Origin: Christensenellaceae bacterium
GTDB lineage: Bacteria; Bacillota; Clostridia; Christensenellales; CAG-138
Length of the DNA: 64,000 nt
Reading direction: 5' to 3'
NCBI GenBank assembly: GCA_031261085.1
Contig: JAISKB010000004.1
Span: 174,572-238,571, forward strand
The position numbers were made by a program, and so were the translations under genes. Below the pieces are notes generated by a model. That model did not search any database, was not told the origin of the DNA, and saw nothing but the letters and a program-made list of their open reading frames with translations. Positions within the stretch are counted from its first letter, which is position 1. Each line of letters starts with the position of its first letter. Of the stretch, positions 9,868 to 17,372 are shown in pieces.

Positions 9868-10287
9868 TTATACAAGCTGCCCCAGCAGCTGTTCAATGGC
9901 GGATTGGATTTGTTCCATTGTGCTTTTATACGAATCGAGCGCTTTGCCATAAGGATCCTGTATATCCTGCGCGCGCAGCGTGCCGATTTTTTGCCCGGAC
10001 AGCGCCTGCCCAAGCGCGCTTTGCTGTGCGCGCGTCATGCACAGCACCAAGTCCGCTTCCCGCAGCATGCGCGGCGTAATTTGGCGGGACAGCCTATCGG
10101 GGATTGGCACCCCCGCCGCCCGCAGCGCGGCTTGCGCTTCATCCGAAACCGGCTCGCCACCCGCAGCAAGCCCGGCGGATGCCGCCCGCCAGCCCATACC
10201 CAACGCCTGCGCCCTATGGTTAAACAGCGCTTCGGCCATGGGGCTGCGGCAGGTATTGCCGGTGCATACAAACAGCACGGTCTTCAT
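9868..10287 (-). CDS. ywlE: Low-molecular-weight protein tyrosine/arginine phosphatase
   Basis: LMW protein phosphatase of 139 residues. The P-loop CTGNTCRS lies at residues 8-15 (the CX5R signature), and the general acid DPYG is in IQDPYGKALDS near the C-terminus. In Bacillus the equivalent YwlE removes phosphate from phospho-arginine; the threonine in the loop (CTGNT) is the residue linked to arginine preference, so arginine phosphatase activity is likely but inferred. Its ATG overlaps the stop of the preceding sua5 gene by 4 bases. Confidence 0.93.
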   Translation of the reverse strand: MKTVLFVCTGNTCRSPMAEALFNHRAQALGMGWRAASAGLAAGGEPVSDEAQAALRAAGVPIPDRLSRQITPRMLREADLVLCMTRAQQSALGQALSGQKIGTLRAQDIQDPYGKALDSYKSTMEQIQSAIEQLLGQLV

Positions 10288-11342
10288 AGCGGCACCCCCG
10301 GCTGCAGCACCGCAAACCCCGCCGCCCGCAGCAGGCGGTTCATGTAGGCCAGGCCCATATCGCTTTCATCCAGGGGTTCACACAAAATCAGGTCGGCCGC
10401 GCCATCGTCATAGCTGCGCAGGGCGGCAAATAGATTGGCGCAGAGCGTTGACGGGTTTTTTCTGTCGCCTATTATAGCATATTCGCGGTTGCAATAGAAG
10501 CCCCGCGTTTGCTCCGTGGCAAAAATGACGCAGCGCTTGCCCGCCCTGCCCGCAACATCGTACGCGGCGCAAATGCTGGAGGCTATGGCGCGGGGCGAGC
10601 CGGGCGGCGCGATGCGCACCTCGGCCTGCGGGGCATAGTGCTTATACTTCATGCCGGGCGACGCGGCGGCTTCCCCTTCTTTTAAGGGCGACAAAATAGC
10701 GGGGGAGAGCGCCACGGCGCCTATAACGGCTTCTATCATCTCGCGCGTGATGCCGCCGGGCCGCAGTATGGTGGGCTGGCCAAGTAGGGATAGCACGGTG
10801 GATTCCACCCCCACCTCGCAGGGCCCGCCATCGAGTATCACGTCGATTTTACCATCCAAATCCCGCTTTACATGCGCGGCCGTGGTGGGGCTGGGCTTGC
10901 CCGAAAGGTTGGCGCTGGGCGCGGCCACCGGCACCCCCGCCGCGCGCAGGAGCGCGAGCGCGGTTTTATGGCTGGGCATGCGCACGGCCACGGTGCCCAG
11001 GCCCGCCGTTACCGCATCGGGCACACAGGCCGCGCGGTCATACACCAGCGTGAGCGGGCCGGGCCAAAACGCGTCCATCAGCTGCCGGGCCTTTTCGGGC
11101 ACGCGCGTCCACAAATCCTTGGCGTCGCTCTTGCGCGCAACGTGCAAAATAAGCGGGTTATCGCCGGGGCGGCCCTTGGCCTCGAATATGCGCAGCACGG
11201 CTTCCTCGTTTAGCCCATCCGCGCCCAGGCCATACACCGTTTCGGTCGGGAACGCCACCAGCCCGCCGGCGCGCAGCACCTGCCCGGCCAGCTTGGTCCC
11301 GTTTTCTTTTTGGGTGACGGCGTTATAATACTGCGTTTTCAT
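10284..11342 (-). CDS. sua5: L-threonylcarbamoyladenylate synthase (Sua5/YwlC type)
   Basis: Makes threonylcarbamoyl-AMP from threonine, bicarbonate and ATP for the t6A37 modification of tRNAs reading ANN codons. At 352 residues it is the long Sua5 form: an N-terminal YrdC domain (about 1-205; FPTETVYGLGADG, KGRPGDNPLILHV, APSANLSGKPSPT) and a C-terminal Sua5 domain (about 225-350; SPGMKYKHYAP linker). It follows prfA by 3 bases and overlaps the phosphatase gene, as in Bacillus ywlC-ywlE. Confidence 0.96.
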   Translation of the reverse strand: MKTQYYNAVTQKENGTKLAGQVLRAGGLVAFPTETVYGLGADGLNEEAVLRIFEAKGRPGDNPLILHVARKSDAKDLWTRVPEKARQLMDAFWPGPLTLVYDRAACVPDAVTAGLGTVAVRMPSHKTALALLRAAGVPVAAPSANLSGKPSPTTAAHVKRDLDGKIDVILDGGPCEVGVESTVLSLLGQPTILRPGGITREMIEAVIGAVALSPAILSPLKEGEAAASPGMKYKHYAPQAEVRIAPPGSPRAIASSICAAYDVAGRAGKRCVIFATEQTRGFYCNREYAIIGDRKNPSTLCANLFAALRSYDDGAADLILCEPLDESDMGLAYMNRLLRAAGFAVLQPGVPL

Positions 11343-11345
11343 AGC

Positions 11346-12422
11346 TTACGCCTGCGCGTCTTCGCCCGAAAGCTGTGCGGCGCGCTCCGCGATATTGAGC
11401 GCGTCTATCACCTCGTCCATATCCCCATCCAAAAAGCTCTCCAGCCTATATAGCGTGAGGTTAATGCGGTGATCCGTCACCCGCCCTTGGGGGAAGTTGT
11501 AGGTGCGTATGCGCTCGCTGCGGTCGCCGCTGCCCACCATGGATTTGCGGGCCCCGGCCTCCTTGGCGTTCTTCTCGCTTTGATACAGCTCCAGCAGGCG
11601 GCTCTTGAGCACCCGCATGGCCTTATCTCTATTTTTAAACTGGCTGCGTTCATCCTGGCATTGCACCACCAGCCCGGTGGGCAGGTGCGTGATGCGGATG
11701 GCGCTCTCGGTTTTATTCACATGCTGGCCCCCCGCGCCCCCCGCGCGGTAGGTATCTATTTGTAACTCCTTCGGGTCGATATCCACCTCCACATCCTCGG
11801 CCTCGGGCAGCACGGCCACGGTAGCCGCGCTGGTGTGTATGCGCCCCTGCGACTCGGTTTCGGGCACCCGCTGCACGCGGTGTACGCCGCTCTCGTATTT
11901 CATGCGGGAATATGCGCCCCGGCCCGAGAGCGAAAGCGTCACTTCCTTTACGCCGCCCATCTCGGTCATGTTGTCGTTTAAAAATTCCGCCTTGTAGCCG
12001 TGCCGCTCGGCATAGCGCTGGTACATGCGCAGCAGGTTGCCGCCAAACAGCGCGGCTTCATCGCCGCCCGTTCCCGCGCGTATCTCGATGATGACGTTCT
12101 TCTCATCGTTTGGGTCCTTGGGCAGCAGCATGACCTTGAGCTGCTCGGTGAGCTGCTCGGCCTTTTGGCTCAGCTCGTTGAGCTCGGCATGCACCAGCTC
12201 GCGCATCTCGGCATCCAAGTGCTCGTTTAGCATAGCCTTGCAATCCTGCGCGGCGCAAACCGCCCCGTTATAGGCGTCGTAGGCCGTCACAAGCTCCTCC
12301 AGCCCCGCGCGCTCCCGGCCCATATCCCGCCACAGCGCCGCATCCTGCATGGCGTCGGGCTGGCTCAGCAAGCGCGTCAGCTCCTCGTATCTGTCTTTTA
12401 TTCCCTGTAATTTGCCCAGCAT
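11346..12422 (-). CDS. prfA: Peptide chain release factor 1
   Basis: Recognises UAA and UAG stop codons and releases the finished peptide. It has 358 residues from the ATG at 12422 ([15 protein letters not shown]); an in-frame extension reaches upstream, but a GGGAG site 9 bases before this ATG and the family N-terminus fix the start. The catalytic GGQ loop is in [15 protein letters not shown], the site methylated by PrmC, whose gene lies just upstream. The codon-reading segment and the C-terminal domain are complete. Confidence 0.97.
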   Translation of the reverse strand: MLGKLQGIKDRYEELTRLLSQPDAMQDAALWRDMGRERAGLEELVTAYDAYNGAVCAAQDCKAMLNEHLDAEMRELVHAELNELSQKAEQLTEQLKVMLLPKDPNDEKNVIIEIRAGTGGDEAALFGGNLLRMYQRYAERHGYKAEFLNDNMTEMGGVKEVTLSLSGRGAYSRMKYESGVHRVQRVPETESQGRIHTSAATVAVLPEAEDVEVDIDPKELQIDTYRAGGAGGQHVNKTESAIRITHLPTGLVVQCQDERSQFKNRDKAMRVLKSRLLELYQSEKNAKEAGARKSMVGSGDRSERIRTYNFPQGRVTDHRINLTLYRLESFLDGDMDEVIDALNIAERAAQLSGEDAQA

Positions 12423-12445
12423 AGCTTCTTCTCCCGGTTTCGCAT

Positions 12446-13264
12446 TTATAGGCCTTCGCCCTTTACATAGAGCACCACGCGCTCCACGCCGCAAACATCC
12501 TTTTTTGTTTCGCCGCCGCCCAGCAGCCGCAGCACGGCTCCAGCCTGGCCTTGGCCCACCTCCAGCGCCAGCAGCCCGCCCGGCTTTAGGTGCGCCGCGT
12601 AGCCCGCCGCAATGCGGCGGTAGTACGTTAGGCCATCCTCGCCGCCGCAAAGCGCTAGCTTAGGCTCCCTTTGTACCTCGGGCTGCAGCGCGGCCAGCTC
12701 CCCGGCGGGTATATAGGGTGGGTTGCAGCAGATTACGTCATACCCCTCGCCCACCGCCTGGAACATATCGCTGCGCAGCACCTTGGCCCGCACCCCGTGG
12801 CGCGCGGCATTTTGCGCGGCCAGCTTTAGGCAGGCGGGGCTGATATCCGCCAGCGTCACCTCGAAGCCGCCCAGCACCGCCAGGCTTATGCCTATGCACC
12901 CGGTGCCGCAGCACAAATCCAGCAGCCTGCCCCCGTCGACCTTGGCGAGCACGGCCTCGCACAGCGTTTCGGTATCCTGCCTGGGTATCAGCGCGCCCTC
13001 GCGCACCGCAAACGGCAGGCCCATAAATTCCCACTCGCCCACTATATATTGCAGCGGCTCGCGCGCAAGCCTTCGCCTTATACAAGCCTGCAGCGCCGCC
13101 TGATATTGCGCGGGAAATACCGTGTGCAGTTGGGCGGCCAATGCGCTTGGGTGTAATCCCAGCACATGGCACACCAGCAGCCGCGCTTGCTGCGCGGCCT
13201 CCTCACCGGCGGCAGGCAGCAGTTCGCTTGCCGTTTTGTGCAGCGCCTCGGCCACGCTGCTCAC
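12446..13264 (-). CDS. prmC: Release factor glutamine methyltransferase
   Basis: Methylates the glutamine of the GGQ motif in release factors using S-adenosylmethionine. It has 272 residues. There is a helical N-terminal substrate domain (1-80), a SAM-binding motif [16 protein letters not shown], and the catalytic NPPY motif in [13 protein letters not shown]. It overlaps the stop of the DUF1385 gene by 4 bases and is followed 23 bases later by its substrate gene prfA. The last 30 residues look variable but the reading frame is intact. Confidence 0.96.
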   Translation of the reverse strand: MSSVAEALHKTASELLPAAGEEAAQQARLLVCHVLGLHPSALAAQLHTVFPAQYQAALQACIRRRLAREPLQYIVGEWEFMGLPFAVREGALIPRQDTETLCEAVLAKVDGGRLLDLCCGTGCIGISLAVLGGFEVTLADISPACLKLAAQNAARHGVRAKVLRSDMFQAVGEGYDVICCNPPYIPAGELAALQPEVQREPKLALCGGEDGLTYYRRIAAGYAAHLKPGGLLALEVGQGQAGAVLRLLGGGETKKDVCGVERVVLYVKGEGL

Positions 13265-14268
13265 GCCGGGCTTTGCTCCGGCTCCGCCGCTTGCTCCCCG
13301 GCCTGCCCGGCCGCCTCGCGCTCCGCCTTGTTTTTCGCCACGCAGGCGCGGGCTTCCTCATCCGGCAGCATCGCCAGGTTAAAGGCGGCTATCGCCACCT
13401 CTATCATATCCTCGGTGGGTTCCTTGGTGGTGATATATTGCAGCGCCATGCCCGGCGCGCGGATTACCTTGGTGAGCGCGTTGTCGCGCTTGGCCGCAAA
13501 TTGGAGCACCTCGTAGCTTAAACCGGCCACAACGGGCAAAAACGCGAGCCGGGTGAGGATGCGAATCCAAAAGCTGCCGTTCCAGCCGATGGCCGCAAAA
13601 AACACGATGGATACCGCCATCACCAAAAACAGGTAGTTGGTGCCGCAGCGCGGGTGCAAGCGGGGGTGCCGCAGCGCGTTTGCGGGCAGCAGCTCGTCAT
13701 CGGCCTCGTAGCAGGCGATGGTTTTATGCTCCGCGCCATGGTACATAAACACCCGGCGCACATCCGGCACGCGGGCGCAAAACAGGATATAGCCTATGAA
13801 TATCAGCAGCCGCACAAAGCCCTCGGTCAGGCTTTTGGCCAGCGAAGAAGCCGCCAGCCTGGAGAATATCAGCGAGCTTATGAATTGAGGCAGCAAAAAG
13901 AACAGGCCGATGGATAGCGCTATGGCCAACACCACCGCCAGCCCCAGTATGATGTTTTCTACCGACTTGCCCAGCGTTTTGGAAAGCCACAGCTCAAACT
14001 TGCTCGGCTCCTCCTCCAAGGATTCCCCCGCCATCTCGGCCGATTGGGTGAGCGTGGTCATGCCCACCGTGAGGGATTCCACAAACGCAACCACGCCGCG
14101 CACCACGGGCCACCCCAAAAAGGAACCCTTTTTTGCCTTGCTTGCGTAGGGTTTATAATCCAGCGCGATGCCGCCATCCGCCGCGCGCACCGCCATCGCG
14201 ATGCCCGTGGGGGATTTCATCATAACGCCTTCCATAACGGCCTGGCCGCCAACGGTACATTTTTTCAT
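13261..14268 (-). CDS. DUF1385 membrane protein (YqhQ family)
   Basis: Member of the DUF1385/YqhQ family, described as predicted metal-dependent membrane proteins; no reaction is established. It has 335 residues. The family opening GGQAVMEGVMMKSPTGIAMAVR is close to its usual form. Transmembrane segments lie around residues 105-130, 150-170, 205-225 and 230-250, and the conserved YHGAEHKTIACYEADDEL block (about 177-194) carries His and Asp/Glu candidates for metal binding. The C-terminal tail is Ala/Glu rich. In many clostridia it heads the prmC-prfA operon, as here. Confidence 0.93.
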   Translation of the reverse strand: MKKCTVGGQAVMEGVMMKSPTGIAMAVRAADGGIALDYKPYASKAKKGSFLGWPVVRGVVAFVESLTVGMTTLTQSAEMAGESLEEEPSKFELWLSKTLGKSVENIILGLAVVLAIALSIGLFFLLPQFISSLIFSRLAASSLAKSLTEGFVRLLIFIGYILFCARVPDVRRVFMYHGAEHKTIACYEADDELLPANALRHPRLHPRCGTNYLFLVMAVSIVFFAAIGWNGSFWIRILTRLAFLPVVAGLSYEVLQFAAKRDNALTKVIRAPGMALQYITTKEPTEDMIEVAIAAFNLAMLPDEEARACVAKNKAEREAAGQAGEQAAEPEQSPA

Positions 14269-14306
14269 GAGTTTTCCTTTCCGGCACGCAAAGGTACACC
14301 GTTTGC

Positions 14307-14312
14307 ATTATA
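14307..14312 (-). promoter_or_regulatory. Extended -10 promoter of the DUF1385-prmC-prfA-upp operon
   Basis: The minus strand reads TGTTATAAT, a perfect -10 box with an extended TGn element, about 38 bases before the DUF1385 start codon. No good -35 box is seen at 17 bases, which fits an extended -10 promoter. Confidence 0.55.
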
Positions 14313-14442
14313 ACACAGGTACAGCCCCACAAACTACGCACAATTGTGAAAACATTCGTAAACGTGCGGCGTTGCCCGCTTGCCCCGTTTTGTGGAATGG
14401 ACGCGGCCTGTTTTGTCAATACTACCCCCGAGGTGATTACGC

Positions 14443-15153
14443 ATGAATTTGAAACAAAAATCAATTGCATTTTTACGCGCCAAGGGCCTATATGTGGTTT
14501 TGATGGGCTGCTTGGGCGTGGTAGGCGGCACGGCCTTGCTCGCGGGCGAAAAGAGCGCGGCGCCCGAACCCACGCCCGCGCAGGTATCGCGTTCTTCGGA
14601 TGAGCGGCTGCAGGCGGCGCAGATGCCCAACCCGCCCACGCCCGCGCCCAAGACGCCTGCGCCCGGAGCAGGCACCCCCTTGCCCACGAAGGCGCCCAGG
14701 GAGAGCGCGCCGCAGGCCACCCGCAAGCCCACGCGCGAAAAGGTGAGCGCGCCCGTGAAAGGAACCCTGCAGTGGGGCTATGCCGCGGATGAATTGCTGT
14801 ATTCCGAAACGCTGAAGCAATGGATGACGCACTGCGGCGTGGATATCGCCTGCGCGAAGGGAACCGAGGTGCACGCCGTGTGGGGCGGCACGGTAACCGC
14901 CGTGTATGTGAGCGACACGATGGGCGTTACGGTGGAGATGAAGCACGCGGACGGCTTGCGCACCGTGTATTGCAACCTCGCAGGCGAGCCGCCCGTGCGG
15001 GAGGGGCAAAAGGTAAACGCCACCGCCGTCATCGGCGCCGTGGGGGATACCGCGCTTTCGGAATGCGCCGTTGCCCCGCACCTGCATTTTGAGCTTTATA
15101 AAGACGATGCAGCGTTAAACCCTATGGAGTACATCGTTTTGATTGAAAAATGA
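14443..15153 (+). CDS. spoIIQ: SpoIIQ-like M23 family endopeptidase
   Basis: LytM-type (M23) zinc peptidase-fold protein of 236 residues. An N-terminal transmembrane helix (about 16-35) is followed by a Pro/Ala-rich linker (40-95) and the M23 domain (about 105-230). Zinc ligands are present: His and Asp in THCGVDIAC and the HLHFEL motif, so the domain may be catalytic. The stretch YSETLKQWMTHCGVDI is very close to the SpoIIQ signature of clostridia, where SpoIIQ spans the forespore membrane and binds SpoIIIAH. I therefore infer a sporulation role; a general cell-wall hydrolase is the alternative. Start chosen by GAGGTG 8 bases upstream. Confidence 0.8.
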   Translation: MNLKQKSIAFLRAKGLYVVLMGCLGVVGGTALLAGEKSAAPEPTPAQVSRSSDERLQAAQMPNPPTPAPKTPAPGAGTPLPTKAPRESAPQATRKPTREKVSAPVKGTLQWGYAADELLYSETLKQWMTHCGVDIACAKGTEVHAVWGGTVTAVYVSDTMGVTVEMKHADGLRTVYCNLAGEPPVREGQKVNATAVIGAVGDTALSECAVAPHLHFELYKDDAALNPMEYIVLIEK

Positions 15154-15186
15154 GGTTGACCTGCCCTCACAAAACCAGGTAACGCA

Positions 15187-15213
15187 AAAGCGCGCACCAA
15201 ACGTGCGCGCTTT
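15187..15213. terminator. Bidirectional terminator between spoIIQ-like gene and dnaB
   Basis: Perfect stem GCGCGCAC / GTGCGCGC with A-run and T-run flanks lies between two convergent genes. The T-run is better on the minus strand (TTTTGCGTT), serving dnaB. Confidence 0.72.
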
Positions 15214-15238
15214 ACCCAAGGAGCGGCGGCTCCAGGGC

Positions 15239-16570
15239 TTAATCCTCCCTATCCGCCGGTAAATACGCGAACTTGGCGAATTCGCTGAGCCAGGCCAGCT
15301 TCACGGTGTCGGTGGGGCCGTTGCGGTGCTTGGCCACAATCAGCTCGGTGGTGTTATCCTCGCTTTGATCGTATACCGCCGGGCGGTATAACAGCATGAT
15401 TACATCGGCGTCCTGCTCGATGGCGCCGGATTCGCGCAGATCGGCCATGATGGGCCGGTGATCGGTACGCTGTTCCGGCCCGCGGGAAAGCTGCGAAAGC
15501 AGCACGATGGGCACATCCAGCTCGCGCGCCAGTATCTTGAGCGTACGGGTGGTTTCTGAAACCTCCAGCACGCGGTTTTCGTGGCGGCCGGTGGTCTGCA
15601 TCAGCTGCAGGTAATCGATCACCACCAAGTCCAGCCCCACGCGCGATTTTAGCCTGCGGCATTTGCTGCGTATTTCGGCCACGCCGCAGCCGGGCGTGTC
15701 ATCTATATAGATGGCGGATTTGGACATAGGATCCATGGACTGCGCAAAGCGCAAAAGCTCGGCCTCTGAAATATCGCCGGTGCGCACGTTTTGCATATTT
15801 ACGCCGCTATCCGAGCAGAGCAAGCGCTGCACCAGCTGCTCGCGGGACATCTCCAGGCTGAATATGCATACGGTGGTTTTGGTGTGCAGTGCGGCGTTTT
15901 GCGCCAGGTTGAGCGCAAACGCGGTTTTGCCCATAGAAGGCCGCCCCGCCACGATGATAAGGTCGCTCTTTTGCAGGCCCGCGGTCAACCTATCCAAATC
16001 GGCAAACCCGGTGGAGACGCCGGTGAGCTCGCCCGCGTGCTTCATCCGTTCGCCCAGCTGCTCGAAGCAAGCTATGATGGTTTCGCGGATGTGCACCAGC
16101 GAGTCGTGCGTCTTTTTCATGGAGATGTTGAATATGGCGCGCTCCGCGTCGTTGAGTATCTGCTCGAGCGTCTTGTCGCCCCGCATGGCCTCGCGGGAGA
16201 TTTCACCGCCCGCGTGTATCAGCTGGCGCATCACGCTGCGCTCCTCCACGATGTGGATATAGTGCGCCGCATTGGCCGCGCTGGGCACAAACAGCGACAA
16301 ATCGGTGATATAGGCCACGCCGCCGATGCCGGATAAGCGATTGGCCCGCTCCAGCGCGTCTATCAAGGTCACGCTGTCCACCGCGTCGCCCCGGTTGTAC
16401 AGCGTGGTGAGCGCCTCGAAAATATCCTGATGCGCGGGCAGGTAAAAATCATCGGGCTTGAGTATTTCCATAGCCGCGGCCACAACCGCGCGGGAGAGCA
16501 GCATGCTGCCCAGCGTGGATTTTTCGGCCTCTATCGAGTGCGGCAGCGTGTTGGGAAGCGTTTGCTCCAT
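15239..16570 (-). CDS. dnaB: Replicative DNA helicase
   Basis: Hexameric 5'-3' replicative helicase (DnaC in Bacillus naming), which unwinds DNA at the fork. It has 443 residues: an N-terminal DnaG-interacting helical domain (about 10-110), a linker, and a RecA-type ATPase domain with Walker A GRPSMGKTAF, Walker B LDLVVIDYLQLM and the late ADLRESGAIEQDADVIMLLYR motif. No intein interrupts the P-loop. It follows rplI by 21 bases; rplI-dnaB adjacency is common in Bacillota. Confidence 0.98.
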   Translation of the reverse strand: MEQTLPNTLPHSIEAEKSTLGSMLLSRAVVAAAMEILKPDDFYLPAHQDIFEALTTLYNRGDAVDSVTLIDALERANRLSGIGGVAYITDLSLFVPSAANAAHYIHIVEERSVMRQLIHAGGEISREAMRGDKTLEQILNDAERAIFNISMKKTHDSLVHIRETIIACFEQLGERMKHAGELTGVSTGFADLDRLTAGLQKSDLIIVAGRPSMGKTAFALNLAQNAALHTKTTVCIFSLEMSREQLVQRLLCSDSGVNMQNVRTGDISEAELLRFAQSMDPMSKSAIYIDDTPGCGVAEIRSKCRRLKSRVGLDLVVIDYLQLMQTTGRHENRVLEVSETTRTLKILARELDVPIVLLSQLSRGPEQRTDHRPIMADLRESGAIEQDADVIMLLYRPAVYDQSEDNTTELIVAKHRNGPTDTVKLAWLSEFAKFAYLPADRED

Positions 16571-16591
16571 GGTAAAGCCGTTCCTTTGCTG

Positions 16592-17044
16592 TTATTGGTT
16601 GATGGGCAAAACCTCTACCTTAAACTTGGCGTTGGTCTGCTCATACATATGCGCCGTAACATCCGTAACGCCCAAGCTTTTGATAGGCTCGTCTATGCGG
16701 ATCTTCTTCTTGTCGACCACGATATCATACTGTTTTTTGAGTGCCTCGGCAATTTCGGCCACGCCGATGGAGCCAAACAGGCGGCCGTTTTCGCCGGCCT
16801 TGGCGTATACCTTCACGGTGAGGCCGCTCATCTCGTTGACCAGCGCGTGCGCGTTCTCCTTTTGCACCTGCTTGCGGTGCGCTTCGGCGCCCCTGCGCAC
16901 CGTGGCGGCGTTGATGCTGTTGGCGTCCGCCGGCACGCCCAAGCCCTTGGGCAAAAGGAAGTTGCGAGCGTAGCCGTCGCTCACGTTTACGATGTCGCCG
17001 GTTTTGCCGTGGCCCTTTACATCGGCCATAAGTAGTATTTTCAT
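16592..17044 (-). CDS. rplI: 50S ribosomal protein L9
   Basis: Binds 23S rRNA and helps hold reading frame. It has 150 residues, with the N-terminal fold MKILLMADVKGHGKTGDIVNV and the GYARNFLLPKGLG signature around residues 24-36, a long connecting helix, and a C-terminal alpha/beta domain. An AAGGAGG site precedes the ATG. The gene is separated from gdpP by a gap of about 325 bases filled with repeats, but gene order gdpP-rplI-dnaB is the canonical one. Confidence 0.97.
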   Translation of the reverse strand: MKILLMADVKGHGKTGDIVNVSDGYARNFLLPKGLGVPADANSINAATVRRGAEAHRKQVQKENAHALVNEMSGLTVKVYAKAGENGRLFGSIGVAEIAEALKKQYDIVVDKKKIRIDEPIKSLGVTDVTAHMYEQTNAKFKVEVLPINQ

Positions 17045-17084
17045 AAGGGTTCCTCCTTAAAGTATGATAGCGATGGATTGGATT

Positions 17085-17225
17085 TCCCCAGCCCTTTCCC
17101 CGGGGCAGGGAACATTTTTTGGGGAGCGTTTTCGCGGGGGTACGGGGGCGCAGCCCCCGAAAACAAAGCTCTTAAATCTTTCCCCCTCCCCTGGGAGGGG
17201 GCTAGGGGGTGGGGAACAAATAATG
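17085..17225. repeat. G/C-run palindromic intergenic repeat, full-length copy 1
   Basis: A composite of short palindromes with C-runs and G-runs, including CCCCTCCC...GGGAGGGG and CGGGGGC...GCCCCCG arms. Its reverse complement aligns well by eye with 59784-59900: both have CCCC(A/T)CCCCTA(G/A)CCCC, a CCC..GGGG palindrome, a short A/T patch, TTTTGTTT or TTTGTTTTC, then a second G5/C5 palindrome and a further C-run. A short reading frame through it encodes a Pro/Gly-rich peptide that I do not consider a gene. Confidence 0.75.
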
Positions 17226-17317
17226 GGCAAGGGCGGCCTGTACGGCCGCAGTCCACTCCTTGGGCGTTGAGCCGACCGTCACCAAAGGTGACAGGCGAAA
17301 CGCCGCAAACTCAAAAA

Positions 17318-17372
17318 AATGGACTTGCCATTTTTTTGACCCCCGCAGGGGGCCAGGGGGAGGGGCAATGTT
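17318..17372. repeat. Partial G/C-run repeat next to gdpP
   Basis: A hairpin CCCCCGC / G-run followed by CCAGGGGGAGGGG directly abuts the gdpP stop region, with a TTTTTTT run on its left. It resembles the hairpin-plus-CCAGGGGG at 60105-60131. With copy 1 and about 90 bases of unassigned sequence it fills the 326-base gap between gdpP and rplI. It could also act as the transcription barrier after gdpP. Confidence 0.55.

Noticed and set aside
15239..16570. Intein in the dnaB P-loop, a common insertion point.
   Set aside because: The frame is continuous and the protein has normal length with the P-loop intact.
17041..17256. A 71-codon minus-strand frame with Pro/Gly-rich product upstream of rplI.
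   Set aside because: It runs through the G/C-run repeat; the peptide merely translates the repeat and has no ribosome site.
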